The position numbers were made by a program, and so were the translations under genes. Positions 1-10,150 of a stretch of DNA of 64,000 nucleotides are shown here, piece by piece. The notes under the pieces were generated by a model. It saw only the letters and a program-made list of their open reading frames with translations, was not told where the DNA came from and did no database searches. Position 1 is the first letter of the stretch. Every line of letters begins with the position of its first letter. The DNA comes from Hyperoodon ampullatus (lineage: Eukaryota; Chordata; Mammalia; Artiodactyla; Ziphiidae): positions 106,679,454 through 106,743,453 of the forward strand of contig OX457064.1 in NCBI GenBank assembly GCA_949752795.1, in the 5' to 3' direction.

Positions 1-2034
1 CAAACCAAACAACGGAAGCGCTGGCGAGCCGGCTCCCACCCAGATGGAGCCCTCTGCGCGGCGAGTCTATTGTTGTGTCTCTGAAATGAGGTAACTTTTC
101 CTTTGAAACTTCTCACACTTCTAAAACACAAGAAAAACAAATTCAGTTCACCAGGAGCCCTTTGTCCCGGCCAGGTTGTCCCCAAGAAGCGCTTATGACT
201 TAATTACCTGTACCTCTCAAGGGGCCTTTTTGTCATCGTGACTCTGCCCAGAGCTGTAAGCTGGCCCGACTTGGGGCAAAATGGAGAATTCAGTTTTCTG
301 ATGAGTCACCTTCACTGTCCCTCCTCTGTGCCATTTTCTAGGCGAGGCCCAGTTTTTTTCTGTTTTGGGGGGGCCACCCCAAAGAGCAAACAGGTTTATG
401 GGGGCCTCGGCCAGGTAATCTACAGTTGGACTTGGCCACACGTCCCAGCTCGTCCGTCTCGATGGCATAAGGGCTGCAGGAGCCCGCGGCCGCGGCTGTG
501 CTGGGGGTGGGAGGCCTGGTGGCCGTTCCCACGAATGGCTCGGGGCTCGGGGCTCGGAAGTCGTGAAGCCATGACCTGAAGGATTCCCGGGTGTTTGCAG
601 CTGGAGACGGAGGGATGAGGGCCCAGGGCTCCAGTGGGGCAGCAGCTGGAAGACCCAGGTCACCCCGGGTGAGGGGTTTGCAGAAATACGTCTGGAGAGG
701 GAGGGGGGCTTTGACGGACACTGACTCTTGAGCTAAGATATTTATTCTGTACTTTACTTTGTGACTTAGAGGAAGCCCGTGGAGGAGGGTTCCTGCCATT
801 TAATTATTTATATTGCTTCTCTTAAGGTCCCATCCTGGCAGCCAGCAGGTCTGTGGGCGTACCTAATGTGTCCACCGTATCTTGTGTGTCCGATGCCCCT
901 CCAGACACTCGAGTCCATCTTAGGACAGAGGAAGACACAGATCCCTCATGGCACTGGCATTTTCCTGAACCCAGACCTGTAGTTAAATATACAAGATAGT
1001 AGATGACAGGGGCTGGGGGGTGGTGTGGAGAGACAGGGTGGACACAGGCCATCGGAGCACTGCAGGGGATGGGCTGCTGCCCTCAGTGGTCAGTGTAGGG
1101 CTGTGACCCCCGACCCCAGGGAGGTGAGGGTGTGCCCTGTGGGCACGGGGAGACACATCCAAGGCCGAGGGAAGTCGTGAGGAGGCCCCTGGATGGGGAG
1201 GTGAGAGTGGAGGGAAGAAAGTCAAGGTCCCCTGTCCTCTAGGGACCCCGAGATACCTCCATGGCCTGTGGGAGTGGCCTCTCCCTCCACCAAACCTTCT
1301 CAATGGAAAAATCTGACTTTAGTTACAGCCAGCTGAAAATAGCTGATAATACATTTCAAAGCATAAGGTCCACCTTTCCCTCTTCCAGAGGTGCTGGCCT
1401 CTGTAACAGGATGAGGGTCTTGGGAGGGAGGGTTGAGCCCTGAGGCAGGGTTTCAGAGGCCCCGTGCTGGCCAGGAAGAATTTCCTTGGTGCCAAAAATT
1501 GCACCATGTGGGCTGTTTCCTACTTGCCTAAGACTGAGACCAGCCCTGAAAGGAAAAAGACAACACTTGACTCACTCTAGAATATTTGTTCTAGAAATTG
1601 TCTTTGGCAAAACTCCACTCTGCCCTTAAAATTAGCGTCCATGACAGTTTCACCTTCACCCTCCCTGGCAGGCTTTCACTGTGTTAAAAGCATGTGCTGT
1701 GGATGTTTTCTTAGGATGAGTCAGGAAATTTCCAGCTTGGAAGGAACCTTGGAGGCGGCCTCTGGCCCTGGGGCCCACTTTGCAGACAAGGAAACCGTGC
1801 CCAAGGAGGACCAGAAGCCACGTGGCCTTGGATGTGGCAACCAGAAAAGGGACCAGGGTCTTCGGAGTCCTCCTCCAATTCTCTTTTGATTATAGGAATT
1901 TTCATTTGGGCGCATTTTATGTTTCTTTTGGGAACAACGTACAACTTCATCCTGACACCCACTCTGTTTTCTCACTGAGAGAATTACAAGGAAAAGTCAG
2001 GACATTTCAGAGCTCAGGGAGACCTCAGGAATGA
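1..2034. other. Unique non-coding sequence with a small CpG cluster
   Basis: I see no recognisable gene here. Short overlapping open frames at about 220-800 lie on both strands and have no recognisable domain; they are what GC-rich sequence gives by chance. Positions about 400-565 hold a local run of CpG dinucleotides around a NotI-like gcggccgc, which could be a weak CpG island or GC-rich unique DNA. An old repeat-like piece near 1720-1860 is listed separately. Confidence 0.5.
1720..1860 (-). repeat. Ancient MIR-type SINE-like remnant
   Basis: The phrase ggaaggaaccttggagg followed by acaaggaaaccgtgcccaag resembles the antisense core of old mammalian MIR-class repeats (lower-tract pattern gaggaaactgaggcccag). 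Strongly decayed; family assignment is by eye. Confidence 0.4.
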
Positions 2035-2150
2035 CACAGGCTCCGCGCATTCTACGGGTACAGCTGTCCCCACCACCTTACAGGTGGGGAAACTGAGGCA
2101 CAGAGCACTTGAGTGACCGGCACAGGGTCTGTGGGCTGGTTATCAGAAGA
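2035..2150 (-). repeat. MIR SINE remnant
   Basis: Contains caggtggggaaactgaggca followed by a gagcacttgagtgaccggca segment, the antisense form of the MIR core (cctcagtttcctcatctgtaaaatggg in sense). Both ends are decayed and no target-site duplication is visible. Confidence 0.75.
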
Positions 2151-4590
2151 GCTCAGAAGGAAGCCGAACACCCTCAGCCTGCCGTTTCTGTACGACCTTT
2201 TGGGAAAGGGAGGGAGTTAGTGATCCTGATGTACCGCGTGGAAGGCTGGAAACCTGCGTCTCGCTTTGTTGTGTATTTTGTGGCGGCTTGATCTCTCCCG
2301 AGGGAGTAGAAAGAAAGGGAAGGTCCTGGTGCCTTCGAGCAACACTTAATAAATGCTTGAGAGGCTCTGGTCTTAGCACAAAGCCGGGCTCCTCTGCAGA
2401 CAACCACAAGAAAGAAGTGGCAGGCACTGCACTGCCCTTAATTCTGGAGCAAACACAATAGTATTTTTTTAAGGATAATGTCGGGGTAGAGAATGAGACT
2501 GCTAATTTCTTTTGGGAGACAAGGGAGGAAAAGAAGAATAGAGAAGAATTTATTTTGGCAACAATTCTTGATCTTCTTTTTACAAAGAAAGTTAAAGCCA
2601 TAATTCCCCCAGGTGCAAATGCTGTCGCCTGAAAAAAACCTTCCTTAAAATATATTAAGTCAGAGAAAAAGATAAGCAAAGAGGAAATGGACCTGTAGCT
2701 GGATCTAACGGCTTTCGGTTTTATCTTTCTAATGAGATCTGAAAATAGGATGGTTGTAGGAAAACATTTCAATGTCAAAAATCTAAATATTGTGTGAATG
2801 TGGAAAATGTGAGCAGTAAGTCATGTTTCTGATAGACAGTGAAGTAGACATGGGACCAGACACAGTCCTTTTCTTTTTAATGCAGGGAAGGAGTCCCTGG
2901 GGGGGGAGGCTGAGGGTAGGGCCAGAGGCCTGGGCTCTGGTCTCAGCCGTGCTGCTCACCCATTCTAGGATGCAGGGCATCCGGACCTAAATCACCTTAG
3001 GCTTCAGGACGCGATACCTGGTAAATGATGCTCTGGGGGAGAGTGTTACCCGGGGAAGGTCGAGGATTCTGATTGGGCAGGTGCATCCCGTCTCCAGGAA
3101 TGCCTTCAGAGAAGGGACTTCGGGTCCAGCTGCTTGTATCCTCCCTTCTTTCCTTCGGGCTTGCCCCCCTCAGCCCCCATTCAATCCTATCAGATGGACG
3201 ATGGAGTGGGATTTCCTTTTAAGGTTAAAACTTCTTCTGTAATTAATTTGGCCTGCTTTGAATGTAGCAAGCAGTTGCCTTGGCTAATTGATGAGATTCC
3301 CACCCCCGCCCCCGCCCACCATCCCCAGTGACAGCTCAGGCCGATACCACATGCATCTGCCTCAGCCGGGCACTCCTCCCTGCTGTCATCCAGGAGGGTT
3401 GCCCATAAGGCAGGCTTCTCCAAAAGGGAGCGGGCACAGGGTAATCAGTCTCAGTCCTAGAATTCTGCACACCAGAATGAGAAAATTGACCTGCACCATC
3501 CCAGCAGGTGTACAACTCTCCCAGCTTTATTTCTTATGTCTCTGACTTAAAGAACTTGGGTTCTCCTAAGGCCTCTGGCTGTGCCCTTTGACCCGCGTTT
3601 GTAGACATAATAGGTTGGTTGGTGCACTGCTGGTCCCCTCCCCCGCCCCCCTTCCACTGTCCCTCATGCTTTCACACGAGCCTAAGGACAGGCTCCAGCT
3701 ACCTCAGCACTTGTCACAGGATGAGACAGGTCAGCCCGGGACATTGCTGGCCCGGAGGCTCAGGCCAGGCCACCTTGGATCAGATTTTTGGTTATTCAGC
3801 AACCTAGAAATAAGGCATCCGGAACTGGCGCCCTGTCTGCTAAATGGGTTTTGGAGAATTTCAGAGAATTTTAATTTCAAATGATGAGCTAGGAGCTCCA
3901 GCCGAAAAGTAGCCGTGTCTTATTTTTAGACAAATAAACCAGAATCGATATGGTGAAAACTCAGTTAGATGGACCTCTAGAGGATGCATCCTCTGCCAGC
4001 TGTTTTCTGCAGCTGATGGAGAGTTTATTTCTTTATTCACCATTAAAGAATATTGAGCCTATTGAAGAGAAATCTTTCTGCTGTAAGTGTAGCAGCCATG
4101 AGACCAGCTCCTGACACTGGCATGTGCAGTCACAGGAAGTCTGGGCGGCTGTGGCTTCGGGGGGATCTTCTGAGAATAAGATGTAGCATCATGATGGGCA
4201 CCAGCAGGGGACCTGCTCCAGGCTCAGCATTCTCTGCCTTGGGAACTGTACCCATCACGACGCCAGCCAGAACCCTAATGGGCAAGACCTGTGGATTTTT
4301 CTCCCTAAATTCTTCACTCACTCACTGTGTGTTCTTATTCGTTTGCGTGGATTGTTGCTCCAGCCAAATCACAGGCCTCCCTCCTTCCACCATGCTTCCC
4401 GTCCGTTCCTACCACCCACCCATCAGACAGCTGCTGAAGGGATCTTTCCCGCTGAGACCACAGAATGTCACTCTCTTCCTTTGAGACGTTTCAGTAGGTC
4501 ACCACCACCGAGTAGGATCACACAGCAGCCCTGGAGTTTGGGGGCCAGGATTCCAAGCCTTCTCCTGTCTGCTCACACTTACCCTCTTCT
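2151..4590. other. Unique non-coding sequence
   Basis: No supported gene. A 211-codon minus-strand frame at 2143-2778 is the longest frame in this stretch, but it has no recognisable domain, overlaps the MIR remnant at its 3' end and is treated as chance. A C-rich run at 3301-3327 (cccccgcccccgcccaccatcccc-like) could fold as a G-quadruplex on the minus strand. A short tail resembling an MIR or L2 3' end (cacttaataaatgcttg) lies near 2343-2360. Confidence 0.45.
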
Positions 4591-4599
4591 TCGAAGCTG

Positions 4600-4855
4600 C
4601 TTTGCCTCTGATCTCCTGTGAACCATTTCTGCTCTTCTAAGACTCAGCTCGGCGGTACCACCCCATTTTGCTCCGTAGGGCACCCCAATCGGACTTCCAT
4701 GCTGCACATCGCGTCACCTTTGTTAGGAAACCTCTTCCACGCACTCACGTGCCCCACGAGTTTCTCGGTGGACCACAGGCTTCTGGAAGGAGAGACCTCG
4801 TCCATCAGCATCTCTGAATTGAGCACCTAGTCTGTGTTGAGCACAGGTGATGGGT
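4600..4855 (+). repeat. L2 LINE 3' end remnant
   Basis: The order of phrases follows the L2 3' region: aagactcagctcggcgg, then a tccgtagggcaccccaatc block, tgccccacgagtttctcggt, a ttctggaaggagagacctcg piece and gagcacctagtctgtgttga at the end. This matches the layout of old mammalian L2 3' termini, heavily diverged. Confidence 0.6.
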
Positions 4856-6120
4856 ACTGGCCGCAAGGAGCTGAGCTGGGGGCAGGTGATCACGCTCCCT
4901 GAATCCTCCACAGGACTGAGTCGTTCTGGTCACCGAAACAGGAGCGGAAGGGATGCCTGTCAGTTTCTGGCCGAGGAAGTGAAAGCCCAAGAACATTCCC
5001 TGTTCTCTCTCTTATGTCCTGGTGAGCATGGGTCCACGGAATGGTGGAGCCATGTTGCCACGTGGAACCCAGTGTAGGTGAGAAAGGAGCCTCTGTGGGG
5101 ACCACAGAGGGGCCACCAAGTGTGACAGGACACGTGTCCCCATTCATTCTGGTCGGGGGCCAGATAAGAAGAGAGCACAAGACAGAACAAGAATACTTCA
5201 GGTAAGTCTACAGAGAATTAAAGTTGGGTGACAGATAGAAGGTGAAGGGCTTCTTCAGAGGCTGTGGCCAGAGGCACGGCTGCAGCTGAACTTGGTGGGG
5301 TGGGAGTTCTGAATAAGAGGAAGCTTTGGTGCTAAAATTCAGGACAGGAACATGGCAGTTGGAGAACAGCTCATGCAAATGCCAAGGCGAGGGACACTGG
5401 CAGAGTATTTGAAATCCAAAGAAGCCCAGTATAACCGGATCATGGGGGAAGAGGGGAAACAGGGGTGGGTGGAATCGGAAAGGCAGCGAGGGCTAAGCCA
5501 CAGAGAATTTCGTTCCTGGTCTAAGGCATCTGGATTTCATTCCATCCTTTTGAACCTCTGAGGCCTAGGACAGCTCACGACATGTAAGTGATGCCGTGTT
5601 ATTTTGGGTCCTCAGCTGTCTTTTGATTTGGGGTCATGCTCTTGATAAAGGAGACGGTCAAGGGCCCAGGTAGCCAGGGTGGCAGAGCACACGGAACAGG
5701 GGCTGAAACTATCCCAGAAAACAATAAGCAGGTAACTGTTGGGCAAATGGAGGTAAATGACCAAGCAGCTAGCACACCAGGTCTGCCGGAAGGAGCTGCA
5801 TCTTTGGAGGAAGCCGCAAACACAGGAGCAACAGCAGGTACGCAGGGAGTAGGCGACTCCAGGAGGGATCCTGCCCTTGGACTGTGGGGCTCAGAAGCTG
5901 CCTGGGTTGGAACCCTGGCCCCTCTCTGTTGTTATCAGGAATGGGCATCCTCCAGCAAAGTGACTTGGAGAAGCTGGGCCATAGTTCCCTTCCTGACAAC
6001 ACAGCTTCACTGTTGGAGCAGCACTGGACCCGCCCTGGTGTGATGGGGGCTAGGATCCAAGCCTGAGGCTGCAGGCTGCTTTCCACCGAGCTTTGCAGGA
6101 GGCTGGTCCTTTTCTAGGAG
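4856..6120. other. Unique or deeply decayed repeat sequence
   Basis: No gene is supported. The stretch about 5230-5570 (ggaacatggcagttggagaa, ggcatctggatttcattcc) faintly resembles an old interspersed repeat, but I cannot name its family. The 135-codon plus frame at 5636-6043 has no recognisable domain. Confidence 0.35.
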
Positions 6121-6439
6121 GCCAGCATGCAGGGACCAGTCCCACATAAATAACTCTTAACTTTCAGTTAAATAACTGTCCCTAGATTGAGTTATAAATC
6201 CAAATATGCTATTTACAAGCACATAAAATGAAGTGACAGAAAAGGATTCAAAAGATGAATTGTGTATATGTACATAGAAAGAAGAGATCACAGAATTACC
6301 ATGCACTGCAGACTTCAAAGAAAAAGTATTGAAAGGACCAAGACAATAATTTTATATTATAATGGGTACCATTCACAACAAAGATATATAATTGTTATGA
6401 ACTTTTCAGCATTGAATTTAAGCACTGTCTTTATTTTTT

Positions 6440-6630
6440 TTTAATTATTTTTTTCAGATTTTATTTTGGTTTATTTACTCAGACAGCTGTCTAGATATAT
6501 TTTTTACATTAATTTGTATTGGAGTATAGTTGCTTTACAATGTTGTGTTCATTTCTACTGTACAACAAAGTGAATCAGCTATACATATACATATATCTCC
6601 TCTTTCTTGGATTTCCTTCCTGTTTATTTA
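6440..6630 (-). mobile_element. 5'-truncated L1 3' end (first of two adjacent copies)
   Basis: T-rich start, then tattggagtatagttgcttt, acaatgttgtgttcatttct and gtacaacaaagtgaatcagc, which is the complement of the cetartiodactyl L1 3' UTR. The copy is cut off after fewer than 200 bases. A second, independent 3' end starts about 80 bases further on. Confidence 0.75.
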
Positions 6631-6694
6631 TTTATTAAAAAAAATTTTTTAAGGGCAAAGATTTTATTTATTTATTTATTTTTCTTTAAGGGTT

Positions 6695-6815
6695 TAATGC
6701 CCCCCCTTTTTAAAACACCTTTATTGGAGTATAATTGCTTTACAATGGTGTGTTAGTTTCTGCTTTATAACAAAATGAATCAGTTATACATATACATATG
6801 TCCCCATATCTTAAA
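6695..6815 (-). mobile_element. 5'-truncated L1 3' end (second of two adjacent copies)
   Basis: Repeats the same L1 3' UTR landmarks (ttattggagtataattgctt, acaatggtgtgttagtttct, catatacatatgtcccc) in the same orientation as the copy at 6440-6630. It represents a separate insertion, or a duplication with divergence. ATTT-rich low-complexity sequence lies between the two. Confidence 0.75.
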
Positions 6816-7160
6816 TAGGTAAATTAATGTTATTCAAGAGATGTTGACAGAAACAAAATGTAATAGGAAACCCTATATTCTGTATTTCTACCTGTTTTTG
6901 ACAGATGAAGCAAATTTTAAAGAAAGATATAGAGATTTGATAAAGAAATTAAGAATGATTTAATATAGAAATTAATACCCTAGAGAAAATATAACTTTTT
7001 GAAGTGTCCATGGAAAATTAGCTAAAATGCATCAAGTATTATGCCATACCTAAAATCTCAAACTGGAAAAGCAGGGTGTATACAGGTTGTATTCTAAGAC
7101 TACAACATATGGATACAAAAAGAAAAGAAGAAGAAAGAAACGCTAAAACATAATGGAATC

Positions 7161-7286
7161 ATGAAAAAAGGATGGTAGGAAGAGGGAAGAAGAAGTAAAA
7201 CCAAAAAAAAGGAAAAAAGAAAGAAAGAGAGAGAGAGGAAGGGATGGATGAAGGAGGGAGAGAGAAAGGAAAAGAATAGAAGAAGC
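7161..7286. repeat. Purine-rich (GA/GGAA) low-complexity tract
   Basis: About 125 bases that are nearly all A and G on the plus strand, including gaaagaaagagagagagagg and ggatggatgaaggagggaga. Such tracts can form triplex (H-)DNA; nothing here shows a function. Confidence 0.8.
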
Positions 7287-7349
7287 CATGGTAACTCAAA
7301 ACAAGGATAAAGGAAAATTGCACTGACCAGCTATACCCTTGAGCAACTA

Positions 7350-7560
7350 CAGATGATCCTTGAGCAACACAGGTTTGAACTGCACGGGTCACCCTTACAC
7401 GCGGATTTTTTTTCAGTAAATACATACGGTACTACGCGATCTGTGGTTGGTTGAATCTGTGGATGCGGAACCTTGGATACAGAGGGTCAATGAGCATCCG
7501 TGGATTTCCGTATCCTCGGGGCTCCTAAACCAATCCCCTGCAGATACCGAGGGATGACTG
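7350..7560. mobile_element. Tigger/MER2-like non-autonomous DNA transposon
   Basis: The element starts cagatgatccttgagcaaca and ends accgagggatgactg. It is flanked by a TA dinucleotide on each side (7348-7349 and 7561-7562), as expected for pogo/Tigger (Tc1-mariner) insertions. The internal phrases ggtttgaactgcacgggtc and gttggttgaatctgtggatg are characteristic of this group. About 211 bases, no transposase; subfamily not assigned. Confidence 0.8.
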
Positions 7561-7569
7561 TAATGAGGT

Positions 7570-7680
7570 CTTTAATTAAATCTATAAAATGGGAGAAAAT
7601 GTGAGGGTTAAATAATATGATACATTCAATATTACTTTGTGCATTTCTTGGCATATAGTAGATGCTCAAAAATTAACTAC
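7570..7680 (+). repeat. MIR SINE 3' remnant
   Basis: Sense MIR tail order: ataaaatgggagaaaatgtg, gggttaaataatatgataca, cttggcatatagtagatgct, caaaaattaact. A-rich surroundings and heavy decay make the limits uncertain. Confidence 0.45.
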
Positions 7681-7699
7681 AAAAAGTAGCACACACTAA

Positions 7700-8232
7700 A
7701 TCCTATAACCAATTTTGCTTATATAAATAGATACAAAAATCTTAAGTCAAATATTAGTAAACATTAATTTAGCACTATATTGAAAGAATAACACCTAAAG
7801 CCCAAGTTATAGTTTATTTCTTGTAATGCAATATTACTTTGTTCTATTTTAGGTTAAATGTTAATTAATTCAACATACAGATACTCAAAAATCTGAATCA
7901 TAAACTCAGTAGATGTTGAAAATGCACTGATTAGAACATCCATTCTTGATTAAAAGAAAAAGAAAACCCTCTTAGAAAACTAGGACTATATCTCTGACAT
8001 CTGAAACAGATCTATCTGATACCATAATTTATAGTGAGATAGTCCCATTAACAATAATAATTATACAAATAATACTAATACCTACTAACATAATATAGTA
8101 GGTATTAATACCTACTAATATAATGCAAAAATAATGACACCAGAAATATGACTGTTGTATTATTAACAATTATTATTAAAGTTCAAGATGAAGCAGTGAG
8201 GTAAGAAAGTGAATCGAAGCTATAAATATTGG
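7700..8232 (+). mobile_element. Ancient L1 reverse-transcriptase-region fragment
   Basis: Deeply decayed sense L1 RT region. Landmarks are acaaaaatcttaagtcaaat, ttaattcaacatacagatac and gttgaaaatgcactgattag, in L1 order. No open frame remains. Probably continuous with the fragments at 6125-7160 and 8930-9240. A compact palindromic structure sits inside it at 8076-8124 (see findings). Confidence 0.5.
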
Positions 8233-8237
8233 AAAGT

Positions 8238-8917
8238 AAATGGGTTGAACTGTGTCTCCCCAAAACACATATTTTGAAATCTAACCCCCACATCGCACGA
8301 TGTGATCTTATTTGAAAATAGGGTCTGTGCAATGATCATGTTATTATGAAACCATTAGCATGGACCCTAATCCAATATGACTGATGTCCTTTTTTTTTTT
8401 TTTTTTTTTTTTTTTTGGCAGTACGCGGGCCTCTCACTGTTGTGGCCTCTCCCATTGCGGAGCACAGGCTCCGGACGCGCAGGCTCAGCAGCCATGGCTC
8501 ACGGGCCCAGCCGCTCCGCGGCATGTGGGATCTTTGCGGACCGGGGCACGAGCCCGTGTCCTCTGCATTGGCCGGCGGACTCTTAACCACTGCGCCACCA
8601 GAGAAGCCCTGATGTCCTTTTTAAAAGGATAAGTTTGGATGCATAGACAGACATGCGCAGAGGGAGGGCGCCATTTAAAGATGAAGACAGAGATCGGAGT
8701 AACGCTTCTTCAATCCAAGAAACACACAAGATTGACAGCAAGACACCAGAAGGTAGGAGAGAGCCTAAGGCATATGCTCCCTCACAGCCTCAGAAGGGAC
8801 CAGCCCTGCTGACATTGTGACCTTGGACTTCCAGCCTCCACAAGTGTGAGATGATACAGTTCTTCTGTTTAAGCCACTCGATATGTGGTACTTTGTTCAG
8901 TGCTAGCAAACTAATAG
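8238..8917 (+). mobile_element. MaLR-type (MLT1-like) LTR, interrupted by a SINE
   Basis: Begins ggttgaactgtgtctcccca, continues with cttatttgaaaatagggtct, gaccctaatccaatatgact and gacttccagcctccacaag, and ends gtttaagccactcgatatgt, ggtactttgttcag. This is the usual order of old ERVL-MaLR LTRs. The CHR SINE at 8395-8608 interrupts it. No internal retroviral region is present, so it is a solo LTR. Subfamily not assigned. Confidence 0.75.
8395..8608 (-). mobile_element. CHR-type tRNA-Glu SINE
   Basis: A poly(T) run at the left, then the complement of the SINE body, and the tRNA-like head at the right ending gagaagccc. Internal promoter remnants on the minus strand are tggcgcagtgg (A-box region) and a decayed B box. 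The copy is flanked by a perfect 14-base target-site duplication, ctgatgtccttttt, at 8381-8394 and 8609-8622. It inserted into the MaLR LTR and so is younger than it. Confidence 0.95.
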
Positions 8918-8929
8918 AGAAAGCAGAAA

Positions 8930-9240
8930 ACACATTATTATTACTTATAAATGAACCAAATATTTTCAAAAAACTCAAAATTATCAGCTAAGACCCTGCT
9001 AGAACTAATGAATGCGATAAGTGAGTTTGCTAGATATAATCTACAAATATGAGAGCTTACATATAGGATAAAAAGAACAAATTTGAAAATATAATAGGAA
9101 AAATATCCAATTTCCAGTGGTAAAAATATAAAATAAAAGCAAATCATCTACTTGCTCTTCAGTGATGTGTGTGATGAATGCATGATATGGAGAGTTTTGC
9201 AGCAATTAGGATGACAGACTTAAAATATAATTCTACATGA
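8930..9240 (+). mobile_element. Ancient L1 ORF2 fragment (downstream of RT motif)
   Basis: The phrase gctagaactaatgaatgcga followed by tgagtttgctagatataatc matches the L1 ORF2 stretch after the catalytic FADD block. It is decayed beyond translation and lies directly beyond the MaLR LTR that split the element. Confidence 0.4.
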
Positions 9241-9292
9241 AATGAATAAGAAAATGAGTAAGACCTGTGGCAACATTTTATACATTCAGAAC

Positions 9293-9320
9293 AGAGAGAG
9301 AGAGAGAGACTGAGAGAGAG
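9293..9320. repeat. (GA)n microsatellite
   Basis: About nine GA dinucleotides, one ct interruption, then four more. Confidence 0.9.
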
Positions 9321-9334
9321 CTTGATTTAAAGAT

Positions 9335-9517
9335 GCTGTACTTTGGACTTTGAAGACGGAGGAAGAGACAAGGACCTATGGAATACAGATGGTCTCTAGA
9401 AGCTGGACAGTGCCCTGAGCCTCCAGAAGAAATGCAGCCCTGCCAACACCTTGATTTTAGGACTTCTGATTTGCAGAACTATGAGACAATAGATTCGTGT
9501 TGTTTTCTTTGCTTTAG
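9335..9517 (+). mobile_element. MaLR-type LTR 3' fragment
   Basis: Contains aatgcagccctgccaacacc, ttgattttaggacttctgat and gcagaactatgagacaatag, corresponding to the 3' half of the same LTR class as at 8238-8917. The 5' half is missing. Confidence 0.65.
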
Positions 9518-9524
9518 AAGAGAA

Positions 9525-10150
9525 TTAAAAGTTTGAACAAATGGGGGGTTGGAGAAAGTATGGAGCAAAAGATACTGTCATATACTCTGGGTGAGAGTGC
9601 CATTTGGTACAAACGTTTGAGAAGACAGTTTGATAAAACGTGTCTGAATTTAAAATTAGCCTAGCAATTCCACTTCTAAGAGTTTCTCTATAGGAGATGG
9701 CCAGAAAAGTGTATACCAAAATGTATGGTTGAAGTTTTCCACTTATTGTTTATAATATAACCAAAACTTGGGAACAACTTAAAAGTCGAACAATAAAAAA
9801 TATTCGTGATTTAGTGCAAATGATATTTGTCTATATTTATTGGTATTGACCAAAAGATCCATGATATATACTTTAGTAACTAAAAGGTTATGTAACAAAA
9901 TGCATACAATAATGTCTTTGTATAAAATTCTAATTCACATAAAAATGTCCAGAAAAATATTTACCAACATGTTATTAGTGGTTTTCTCTGGTGATGTAAT
10001 TTTGGATGATTTTAGCCTTCATCCTCTTATTTTTCTGTACGTTCGATTCCTTTCTTTCTCTCTTATTTTCTTTCTCTTTTTGCAATGAACATGTATAACT
10101 TTTATGGTTCATGAAAACAATAAAGGTATTTTTATTTTGGAAAAATAAAA
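9525..10150 (+). mobile_element. Ancient L1 3' end (L1M/L1ME class)
   Basis: Sense L1 order: tagcaattccacttctaaga, ttgggaacaacttaaaagtc, gtggttttctctggtgatgt, tgcaatgaacatgtataact, and an A-rich end with aataaag and aaaataaaac. No readable frame. This is probably the 3' terminus of the shredded L1 that begins near 6125. Confidence 0.65.

Larger units (their letters stand above)
6125..7160 (+). mobile_element. Ancient L1 ORF2 (endonuclease-region) fragment, split by younger L1s
   Basis: Decayed sense-strand L1 ORF2 sequence. Pieces such as agcacataaaatgaagtgac, gaattaccatgcactgcaga and gaagtgtccatggaaaatta follow the order of the old mammalian L1 endonuclease region. Frames are destroyed. The copy is interrupted at about 6440-6820 by minus-strand L1 3' ends. 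Later parts of what looks like the same element reappear at 7700-8230 (reverse-transcriptase region), 8930-9240 and 9525-10150 (3' end), so all are probably one L1M-class insertion cut apart by later events. Confidence 0.5.

Noticed and set aside
2143..2778. 211-codon minus-strand open frame
   Set aside because: No recognisable domain, biased to serine and lysine from AT-rich sequence, and its 3' end runs into an MIR remnant. A frame of this length is expected by chance at about this rate in 64 kb.
8384..8632. Open frames through SINE bodies (also at 13178-13491, 34923-35286, 39186-39641)
   Set aside because: The CHR SINE body is stop-poor in several frames; these are not genes.
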